Below are positions 27,204 through 34,520 of a stretch of DNA of 64,000 nt, piece by piece. Both the position numbers and the translations under genes were made by a program. The stretch is taken from positions 744,001-808,000 of the forward strand of contig CAWCDJ010000001.1 in the NCBI GenBank assembly GCA_963794265.1, read 5' to 3'. The notes below the pieces were generated by a model, which did not search any database, was not told the origin of the DNA, and saw only the letters and a list, made by a program, of their open reading frames with translations. Every line of letters starts with the position of its first letter. Positions within the stretch are counted from its first letter, which is position 1. Source of the DNA: CAWCDJ01 sp963794265. GTDB lineage: Bacteria > Acidobacteriota > Terriglobia > Bryobacterales > Bryobacteraceae.

Positions 27204-27482
27204 GTGAGTCTCATTATTTGTGCGCGTTACATACTGCTTCGGGACGTAGTCGCCAGCGCGGTGGATGACGACGGGCGCGCACGCTTCCCGGACGACACGC
27301 TTCTTTCCACCGGGACTGAATTCGTGGTCGTCGGCGACAAGCACCCCTGGCCGCAGCCCAAAGCACATACGCTGTATTACCTGATCGAACCGCGCGTCTC
27401 CGGCACCGACCTGCGGCTCGGCGCGCGTTACGCGGTGCCTGCCCTCGACATCGAAGACGCAGTCCGCGCGGCAGCCGCCTGA
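27204..27482 (+). CDS. Small hypothetical protein
   Basis: 92 residues from a GTG at 27204 (VSLIICARYILLRDVVASAV). The protein has a balanced composition (FPDDTLLSTGTEFVVVGDKH, TLYYLIEPRVSGTDLRLGAR) unlike the Arg-rich shadow frames around it, and the opposite strand offers only a worse frame. There is no good ribosome site and I do not recognise a family. It may continue further upstream in frame; real coding status is uncertain. Confidence 0.4.
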   Translation: MSLIICARYILLRDVVASAVDDDGRARFPDDTLLSTGTEFVVVGDKHPWPQPKAHTLYYLIEPRVSGTDLRLGARYAVPALDIEDAVRAAAA

Positions 27483-27486
27483 TGCC

Positions 27487-27999
27487 TCAAACCTCGCGCC
27501 GCTCGGCCTCGCGCGCAGCCGTATCGTAAATCACGAAGGTCGAAGGCACGTCCACCCGCGACCCGTCCGCCGCGAAAGCCGCGCCCATCACTGGCCCTGG
27601 GTTGATCGCCAGTGTGCTCCCGATTCGCGCGATCTCGAACACGTGGTTGTGGCCGAAGCACACCACGTCGAACTCGCGGGACGCCGCGAGCGGCCTTGCG
27701 ATGTTGTCGTAGTGATTCGCGGCAAACCGCTGCCCGTCGAATTCGCCGCGAAACAGTTCGCCGTGAATGTGGACGTGCTCATAGCGGCGCGCGTTGGCCG
27801 TGATGCGAAACAGGTCGCCGTCATTGTTGCCGAAGACCACGTGAATCGGCCGCGGGAACCCTCGCCCCATCTGGTGAATCACGAACGGCGAGCACAGATC
27901 CCCGCAGCAGATCATGGCGTCCGCCTCCTGCAGCGATTCGAGCGCCGCGGCCAACTTCCAGACGTTGTCGTGAATGTCCGAGAGAACCGCAATCCGCAT
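27487..27999 (-). CDS. YfcE/MJ0936-type metallophosphoesterase
   Basis: 170 residues with the complete calcineurin-like motif set: DIHDN (8-12), GDLCSP (about 33), GNND (about 57), and GHNHVFEIAR (about 116) with INPGPVMG. This is the short YfcE class of cyclic-nucleotide or phosphodiester hydrolases with two metal ions. Cytoplasmic. It converges with the small plus-strand gene over four bases and lies four bases after the msrA stop on the same strand. Confidence 0.88.
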   Translation of the reverse strand: MRIAVLSDIHDNVWKLAAALESLQEADAMICCGDLCSPFVIHQMGRGFPRPIHVVFGNNDGDLFRITANARRYEHVHIHGELFRGEFDGQRFAANHYDNIARPLAASREFDVVCFGHNHVFEIARIGSTLAINPGPVMGAAFAADGSRVDVPSTFVIYDTAAREAERREV

Positions 28000-28003
28000 C
28001 TGC

Positions 28004-28549
28004 TCAGTCTTTGCTCCGAAGTTTGGCGGCGAACTTCTCGCGAAACTTTGCCACCTTGGGGGATACCACGAACGTGCAGTACGGTTGGTTCGGGTTGTTC
28101 TGGAAGTACTCCTGGTGGTAATCCTCAGCCTTATGGAACTTCGAGGCCGGCCGTAACTCCGTCACAATCGGCCCTTGCCAGATGTTCTCCGCATTCAGTT
28201 CGCGAATCAACTCTTCCGCCGCCGCGCGCTGGCTCTCATCGTGATAGAAGATCACGGAACGGTATTGCGGGCCCGCGTCGTTGCCCTGGCGGTCTCGCGA
28301 GGTGGGGTCGTGGATCGCGAAAAATACCTCCAGAATTTCGCGGTACGAAGTCATTTCCGGATCGAACGTCACCTGCACCACTTCCACGTGCCCGGTCATC
28401 CCGGTGCAGACCAGGCGATAAGTAGGATTCTCGGCATGGCCGCCCATGTAGCCGGACTCCACCGAAATCACTCCGTTCATCTCGTCATAAACCGCCTCGA
28501 GGCACCAGAAGCAGCCCCCTCCGAGTGTAGCCGTTTCGGTTTTAGTCAT
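28004..28549 (-). CDS. msrA: Peptide methionine sulfoxide reductase A
   Basis: 181 residues from ATG 28549 (a GTG nine codons earlier is an alternative). The active site GGGCFWC puts the nucleophilic Cys at 13 with a second Cys at 16. It continues ESGYMGGHAENPTYRLVCTG, HVEVVQVTFDPEM, FFAIHDPT and QYRSVIFYHDESQ, all MsrA signatures. It reduces methionine-S-sulfoxide in proteins, drawing electrons from thioredoxin. Upstream is divergent to the DUF1800 gene; followed four bases later by the phosphodiesterase. Confidence 0.95.
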   Translation of the reverse strand: MTKTETATLGGGCFWCLEAVYDEMNGVISVESGYMGGHAENPTYRLVCTGMTGHVEVVQVTFDPEMTSYREILEVFFAIHDPTSRDRQGNDAGPQYRSVIFYHDESQRAAAEELIRELNAENIWQGPIVTELRPASKFHKAEDYHQEYFQNNPNQPYCTFVVSPKVAKFREKFAAKLRSKD

Positions 28550-28683
28550 AGTGATTCGATTCACCCCGTTGCGCACTTACTTTGAATTGTCGGATTTGAA
28601 ACATCTTGTTCCCACGGCGCTAACAAAATTTCCACCGCAACCAATTGCGTACTTCTGAGTTTAATAGGAACAGGGGGCTATGG

Positions 28684-30417
28684 ATGCACAAGATAGTACT
28701 GGTCGGATTAGTATGCGCCATGGGCCTCGCCGGTCTGCCCGGCGCAAGCGCCCACGCTGAGAAGAAGCAGTCCGGCGATACCCGGGCGTTTTCGCGGCGC
28801 CTGCCCACGGACCGGAAGATTCCCCAAGCCCTCAATCGGCTGACGTTCGGTCCCCGCCCCGGTGACGAAGCCCGGGTTCGCGCCATCGGCCTCAAGAAGT
28901 GGCTCGACCTTCAGCTTCACCCCGAGTGGATCGCCGAAAACCCGGCCCTCGAAGCCAGGCTCGCGGCGCTCGACTCGCTTCGCATGTCGCCGCAGGAACT
29001 TGTGCGCAGCTATCCGACGCCCCAGATGGTCAGGCAAATGGTAGCCGGCCGGATTCCGTTCCCCTCAGACCCGGAACGCCGCCGGATGATCGAAAAGCTG
29101 GTGGCCAGGGCGGAGCGGAAACAGGGCGGCAATGCGGCGTCAGACGTCCCCGCCATCGCGCCGGTCGCCGGCCTCCTTACGCCCGGGCAGATTCGCGGCC
29201 TCCGGCGCGGCGCCCCGCGGGAAAGATTGGCGGCATTGGAAGCGCTCCCCGAAGCCGCGCAAGACGATGTGATCGCCGCCCTGCCGCCGGGCATCCGCCA
29301 GCAGCTCTTCGTCGTCGCTCCGCCCGATCTGCGCCGCAAAATCGAGTTGACCGCCGGTCCGCAGCAGGTGCTGGTGCGGGACCTCGATGAGGGCAAACTG
29401 CTTCGCGCGATTTACAGCAATCGTCAGCTCGAAGAGATCCTGACCGATTTCTGGTACAACCATTTCAACGTCTATCTGGACAAAGGCGCCGACCGCTACC
29501 TGGTTACCGCCTACGAGCGCGACGCGATCCGGCCGCACGTGCTCGGCAAGTTCCGCGATCTGCTGGAAGCCACCGCCAGCAGCCCGGCCATGCTGTTTTA
29601 CCTCGACAACTGGCAATCGGTCAGCCCCAACCTCCCCGGGATTGTCGCCGCGGCAAATCGTCCGCGCCGCGGACTGAATGAGAACTACGGCCGGGAACTG
29701 ATGGAGCTGCACACCCTGGGCGTCGACGGCGGTTACACCCAGAAGGACGTCACCGAAGTGGCTCGCTGCTTCACCGGCTGGACCATCAGCCGGCCACAAC
29801 TCGGAGGCACCTTCACGTTCAACCGGCGCATGCACGACGCCCGCGAAAAGATCGTGCTGGGCGTCCGAATCCCGGCCGGCGGCGGCATCGAGGATGGCGA
29901 GAAGGTCCTCGACATCCTGGCGCGCCATCCCTCCACCGCGCATTTCATCTCCAGAGAACTGGCCCGGCGCTTCGTCGCCGACAACCCTCCGGAATCGCTC
30001 GTCGACCGCATGGCGCGGACATTTCTCAAGACCGATGGCGACCTGCGGGCGGTGATGAAGACCATGCTCGATTCGAAGGAATTCTGGTCCGAGGGCGCCT
30101 ACCGCGGCAAGATCAAATCGCCGCTCGAGCTGGTGGCGAGCGCCGTCCGCGCCGTCAACGGCGACGTGGATTTCGCCTTCCCCCTGGCCAACCAGGTGGC
30201 TCAGCTCGGCGAGCCTTTGTACCGCAGAGTGGACCCCGCCGGCTACTCCGATTTGAGCCGCCAATGGCTCAACACCGCGGGCCTGCTGGCGCGCATGAAT
30301 TTCGCGCTGCAACTCGCCGGCAACAGGATTCCAGGCGTGAAAGTGGAATTCGCCGGGGGAGAGCAGCCGGCTGCAATCGCGGCATCGCTCGGCTCGCCCG
30401 ACTTTCAGAAGCATTAG
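28684..30417 (+). CDS. Secreted DUF1800 protein
   Basis: 577 residues from the ATG at 28684, preceded by GGGGG. Signal peptide 1-24 (IVLVGLVCAMGLAGLPGASA). DUF1800 signatures: ALNRLTFGPRPGDEARVRA (about 46-64), LEEILTDFWYNHFNVYLDKG, DNWQSVSPN, NENYGRELMELHTLGVDGGYTQKDVTEVARCFTGWTI (written here in part; about 335-372), LKSPLELV-type end KIKSPLELVASAVRAVNG. Always paired with DUF1501, as here, seven bases downstream. The function of the pair is unknown; it is common in Planctomycetes and Acidobacteria. Confidence 0.92.
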   Translation: MHKIVLVGLVCAMGLAGLPGASAHAEKKQSGDTRAFSRRLPTDRKIPQALNRLTFGPRPGDEARVRAIGLKKWLDLQLHPEWIAENPALEARLAALDSLRMSPQELVRSYPTPQMVRQMVAGRIPFPSDPERRRMIEKLVARAERKQGGNAASDVPAIAPVAGLLTPGQIRGLRRGAPRERLAALEALPEAAQDDVIAALPPGIRQQLFVVAPPDLRRKIELTAGPQQVLVRDLDEGKLLRAIYSNRQLEEILTDFWYNHFNVYLDKGADRYLVTAYERDAIRPHVLGKFRDLLEATASSPAMLFYLDNWQSVSPNLPGIVAAANRPRRGLNENYGRELMELHTLGVDGGYTQKDVTEVARCFTGWTISRPQLGGTFTFNRRMHDAREKIVLGVRIPAGGGIEDGEKVLDILARHPSTAHFISRELARRFVADNPPESLVDRMARTFLKTDGDLRAVMKTMLDSKEFWSEGAYRGKIKSPLELVASAVRAVNGDVDFAFPLANQVAQLGEPLYRRVDPAGYSDLSRQWLNTAGLLARMNFALQLAGNRIPGVKVEFAGGEQPAAIAASLGSPDFQKH

Positions 30418-30424
30418 GAAAACC

Positions 30425-31668
30425 ATGATGAACCGACGCATCTTCATACGCAACTCGGCGCTGGCAATGGTCGGAGCCGGCGCCGCTCCGCGCTGGCTCG
30501 AACGCGCGCTGTACGCGGCCGGCGCGCCTTCTCCACGAAAGAATGTCCTCGTGGCCATCTTCCAGCGCGGCGCCGCCGACGGCCTCAACATCGTGGTCCC
30601 CCATGGCGAAAAGGCATACTACGACCTGCGGCCGACCATCGCCGTTCCCCGCCCCGCCGCAGGCAGCGGCCAGCCCCAGGATGCCGCCATCGATCTCGAC
30701 GGCTTTTTCGGACTGCACCCGTCGCTCGCGCCGCTCAAGCCCATTTACGACCAGGGGCATCTCGGCATCGTAAACGCCGTCGGTTCGCCCGACCCGACGC
30801 GCTCACACTTCGACGCCCAGGATTATATGGAATCCGGCACACCAGGCCTTAAAGCCACCACCGCCGGATGGATGAATCGCGCCATACCGCGGGATTCGGG
30901 CAAACCCTCGCCCGTCCAAGCCGTCGCGATCGGCCCCGTGCTGCCCTCTCGCTGGCCGGCCCAAACCCCGCGGTCGCCCTTCAAAACGTGGCCGCTTTTC
31001 AGGTGCGCGATGCCGCGGCTGCCAAACAATTCGAGGAGATGTACGCGGATTCGCAAGACCCGCTGCTGGCCGCCGCCGGACGAGAAACCTTCGAAGCCAT
31101 CGCCATGCTGCAATCCATCCGAAAAAGCCCCTACCAGCCGTCGCCCGGCGCCGATTATCCGCGCGGGCGCCTGGCCGATAGCCTGAAGCAGATCGCACAG
31201 CTCATCAAGGCGGATGTCGGACTGGAGATGGCTTTTGCCGACGTCGGCGGGTGGGACCACCATGTGAACGAACTGGGCCAGCGCGCCTCGGAGGGGCAGC
31301 TCGCCAACCTGCTCCGCGATTTCGGCCAGTCGCTCTCGGCCTTCTGGCACGACTTGGGCGACCGCATGGCCGGCGTCGCCGTGGTCACTATGTCGGAATT
31401 CGGCCGTACCGCGCGCGAAAATGGCAGCCGCGGCACCGATCACGGCCACGCCAACTGCATGTTCGTCATGGGCGGCGGAATCCAGGGCGGCAAAGTGTAC
31501 GGTAAATGGCCCGGCCTCGAAACGGAACAGCTCAACGAAGGCCGCGACCTGGCCCTCACCACCGACTTCCGCGATGTCCTCGGCGAACTCGTCCGGAAAC
31601 ACCTCGGCAACCCATCGCTAAATACCGTTTTCCCAGGCTACTCGCCGCGGTTTCCCGGGGTGGTTTAG
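30425..31668 (+). pseudogene. DUF1501 protein, frameshifted
   Basis: The N-terminal 173 codons from ATG 30425 read as DUF1501 (twin-arginine-like start MNRRIFIRNS, then LVAIFQRGAADGLNIVVPHG, LAPLKPIYDQGHLGIVNAVG, HFDAQDYMESGTPG). At 30938-30952 the homology jumps to another frame: AVAIGPVLP in the first, then LSLAGPNPAVALQNVAAFQV in the second, continuing to 31668 with ADVGGWDHHVNELG, TMSEFGRTARENGSRGTDHG and GGGIQGGKVYGKWPGL. One base is missing there for a 414-residue product. A single-base deletion in the genome or a sequencing error would both fit. The partner DUF1800 gene is intact. Confidence 0.8.
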
Positions 31669-31727
31669 CGGTTTCCGGCGGGCCAAAAACCCTAATCCGC
31701 TAAAATGGAGTTGTAGGTGAAGGTGGA

Positions 31728-34301
31728 ATGCAGTCTCAAGTGCAGGACTCTGTTTTTGTCCTCGACACGATCCCCGAAGCGTATATCCGGGTTGACGAAG
31801 AATTGCGTATCACTTACCTGAATCAGGCGGCACAGACTTTCTTCGGAAGGCCCCGTGTCGAGATGCAGGGCAGTTGCCTGCCCGATTCCTTTTCACCTGG
31901 CGCTGCGGCGTCCCTTCGAGCAGGTCTTCGGCCTGCCATCGCCTGCGATACCACCGTCGGCTTCAGCCTGTTCGACGAGTTGCGGTGCCGGGCCTACGCC
32001 GTTTTTGCCACACCCGATTCGAGTGGCGGGTTGGTGGTGCGGCTCTCCGACAGCAGCTCGCCGACGTTGCACGAGATTCCAGGCAATCTCGCTGCCTTCG
32101 AGTTTCAGTCTTACGTCACGGACTCCGGCGAATGGGGTCTCTGCTATGTCCACGAGCGCTCAGCTAAGGTTTTCGGCATTGATCCGGAGCCTCTGGATAC
32201 CGCCTTTCGCAGATTCGCGGACCGGGTCGCGCCGGAAGACAAGGACCGATTCTACTCATCCATCCGCGAGTCTACGCTTTCCGCAAAGGATTGGGCTTTT
32301 GAAGGGAAGTTCGTCAAGCCCGACGGCCGCGAGCGGTACTTTCGCGGGTTTGCGCGCCCCCGCCGGTCTGGCGCCGGAACGCTCTACGACGGTATCGTTC
32401 TCGATATCACGGAAGAGTGGCGTGCCCAACTAAAATTACGGGAGAGCGAGAAGCTCTACCGCCAACTGTTTGAAGTGGAATCCGACGCGCTCGTCCTTGT
32501 GGACAACGAATCGGGCCGCATTTTTGCTGCAAATGCCGCCGCAGCTGCTCTCTATGGCTACAGCCGCGAAGAACTCGTCTCCCTGAATCGGGTCGACCTT
32601 TCCGCCGAGCCCGATAAAACCGTCCAGGCTACCACTGCCAGGCAGCCCTTCATCCCTCTCCGGTGGCACCGCAAAAAGGACGGCACCATCTTCCCGGTTG
32701 AGATCTCCGGCCGCTATTTCGACTTGAAAGGCCGTTCGGTCTTCATCTCGGCGATTCGGGATATTTCGGAGCGCCGCCTCATGCAGGAGGCCCTCGTCGA
32801 ATCCGAACAGAAATTCTCGAAGGCCTTCCACTCCAACCCGGCGGCCATTACCATCGTGGATCTCGAGAGCCAGCGGTACCTCGAGGCAAACGAGACCCTT
32901 GAACAACTTTCCGGCTACAGCCGCGATGAAGTGGTCGGACACAACTGGGAACAACTCTGCATCTGGGTCGATTTTGAGTCGAGGGACAGAGCGGTCGCGA
33001 AGCTTCTCAAAGAAGGCCGGCTCCGCAATTGGGAGTTCCGATTTCGTAGGAAGAACGGCGAACTGGGGACTGGACTGCTTTCGGCCGAACTGATCGAGGT
33101 CGGCGGCAAACGCTGCGCCATCACCGCCACCGTGGACATCACTACACGCACGCGTCTTGAGAACGACCTTCGGCAGGCTCAGAAACTCGAAAGCGTCGGC
33201 CGGTTGGCGGGAGGCGTGGCCCACGACTTCAACAACCTTCTGACAGTCATCAACGGTTACACCGAGGTCATCCTCGGCGGGCTCGCCCAGGAGGACCCAC
33301 TGCGCACTTCCGCGCGTGAGGTACAGAAGGCCGGCGAGCGCGCCGCCGGTCTCACCCGGCAGTTGCTCGCGTTCAGCCGCAAGCAGGTGATCGAACCAAG
33401 GCTGCTCGATATCAATGCCGTGGTCAACGATGCCGGACTGATGCTCCGGCGGCTGATCGGCGAAGATATCGAGGTGGTCACCGCACTCGACCCGCACCTC
33501 GGACTGACGATGGCGGACCCCAACCAGATCCAGCAGGTGATCGTGAACCTGGTGGTCAATGCGCGCGAGGCCATGCCGGGCGGCGGCACGCTCGAGATCG
33601 CCACTCAGAACGTGGAGATCGACGAAGCCGCCGCGGCCGGACATCCCGACGCTTGCCCCGGCTCGTATGTAATGTTGAAAGTAACGGATAGCGGCACCGG
33701 AATCTCCGAAGATGTCCTGCCCAGTATTTTTGACCCGTTCTTCACCACCAGGCCTCCCGGCAAGGGTACGGGACTCGGGCTGGCCACGGTGCACGGGATC
33801 GTGCGGCAGGGTTGCGGCTGGGTTCAGGTGTCCACTGAAGTCGGCCGCGGCGCCTCGTTCTCCATCTACCTGCCCCGTGTGGAGCCCCCTGTCGAGGCCG
33901 CGCCCGCGCCGCCGGCCGCGCTTGCCACGCTGACTGGCCGGGAAACCGTGCTGGTGGTCGAAGACCAGGAGGAGGTGCGAACGCTGACCGTCGCCATTCT
34001 GAAATCCTACGGCTACCGGGTTCTCGAAGCCGCGAACGGCGACGAAGCCCTGAAAATCGCCGGCGAACGGGCCGCTGAAATCGACCTGCTGCTGACCGAC
34101 GTCATTCTGCCGGGAATCAACGGCCGCGAACTGGCCGATCGGATGCTCGCCGCGAGCCCGCGGATGAGGGTGCTCTTCACCTCCGGCTACACCGCCGACA
34201 TCATCGCGAGCCGCGGCGCTCTCGAAACCGACATAGCCTACCTTCCGAAGCCATTTAGCGCGCAGTCTCTCGCTGCCAAAGTCCGCGAGGTGCTGAGCTG
34301 A
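31728..34301 (+). CDS. Hybrid sensor histidine kinase with PAS domains and receiver
   Basis: 857 residues, no membrane segment. PAS-like modules at about 8-115, 120-235, 240-350 (LFEVESDALVLVDNESGRIF) and 360-480 (AFHSNPAAITIVDLESQRYL). The kinase core has H-box GGVAHDFNNLL with His499, N-box VNLVVNAREAMPGGG, DSGTGIS, FFTTRPPGKGTGLGLATVHG. A receiver domain follows from about 745 (TVLVVEDQEEVRTL), with phosphoacceptor Asp791 in LLLTDVILPG and Lys in YLPKPF. Cytoplasmic and orphan: no separate response regulator is adjacent. The Cys-free PAS set suggests a soluble signal. Confidence 0.93.
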   Translation: MQSQVQDSVFVLDTIPEAYIRVDEELRITYLNQAAQTFFGRPRVEMQGSCLPDSFSPGAAASLRAGLRPAIACDTTVGFSLFDELRCRAYAVFATPDSSGGLVVRLSDSSSPTLHEIPGNLAAFEFQSYVTDSGEWGLCYVHERSAKVFGIDPEPLDTAFRRFADRVAPEDKDRFYSSIRESTLSAKDWAFEGKFVKPDGRERYFRGFARPRRSGAGTLYDGIVLDITEEWRAQLKLRESEKLYRQLFEVESDALVLVDNESGRIFAANAAAAALYGYSREELVSLNRVDLSAEPDKTVQATTARQPFIPLRWHRKKDGTIFPVEISGRYFDLKGRSVFISAIRDISERRLMQEALVESEQKFSKAFHSNPAAITIVDLESQRYLEANETLEQLSGYSRDEVVGHNWEQLCIWVDFESRDRAVAKLLKEGRLRNWEFRFRRKNGELGTGLLSAELIEVGGKRCAITATVDITTRTRLENDLRQAQKLESVGRLAGGVAHDFNNLLTVINGYTEVILGGLAQEDPLRTSAREVQKAGERAAGLTRQLLAFSRKQVIEPRLLDINAVVNDAGLMLRRLIGEDIEVVTALDPHLGLTMADPNQIQQVIVNLVVNAREAMPGGGTLEIATQNVEIDEAAAAGHPDACPGSYVMLKVTDSGTGISEDVLPSIFDPFFTTRPPGKGTGLGLATVHGIVRQGCGWVQVSTEVGRGASFSIYLPRVEPPVEAAPAPPAALATLTGRETVLVVEDQEEVRTLTVAILKSYGYRVLEAANGDEALKIAGERAAEIDLLLTDVILPGINGRELADRMLAASPRMRVLFTSGYTADIIASRGALETDIAYLPKPFSAQSLAAKVREVLS

Positions 34302-34317
34302 TCGGCCTGCGCCACGC

Positions 34318-34323
34318 TATAAT
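34318..34323 (+). promoter_or_regulatory. -10 element (TATAAT) for tRNA-Leu
   Basis: A perfect TATAAT lies 14 bases before the tRNA and 17 after the kinase stop. No good -35 element is seen 17 bases upstream (GAGCTG). Confidence 0.55.
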
Positions 34324-34336
34324 TCGGACAGACCGT

Positions 34337-34423
34337 GCGGATGTGGCGAAATTGGCAGACGCGCTGGATTTAGGTTCCAGTTCCCGCAAGGGAGTGTAGG
34401 TTCAAGTCCTATCATCCGCACCA
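34337..34423 (+). tRNA. tRNA-Leu (anticodon UAG), CCA encoded
   Basis: The acceptor stem GCGGATG pairs perfectly with CATCCGC, followed by A and an encoded CCA. The anticodon stem CTGGA/TCCAG closes a 7-base loop TTTAGGT with anticodon TAG. The long variable arm (TTCCCGCAAGGGAGT region) is that of a class II tRNA, and the T arm is GTAGGTTCAAGTCCTAT. All features fit tRNA-Leu reading CUN codons. Confidence 0.97.
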
Positions 34424-34520
34424 GATCCAGCCCTTTGTCGAGGCGATGTGCACCATTGCCCGAAACCAACCTGAAGGTTCGATACCTCAGCCAAGGTTCC
34501 TTCCGACGACGACATCTCGA

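Noticed and set aside
29140..30591. 483-codon minus-strand frame
   Set aside because: Antisense to the DUF1800 gene; His/Gly/Arg-rich shadow.
32436..33794. 452-codon minus-strand frame
   Set aside because: Antisense to the hybrid kinase, which has complete H-box, ATP-binding and receiver motifs.
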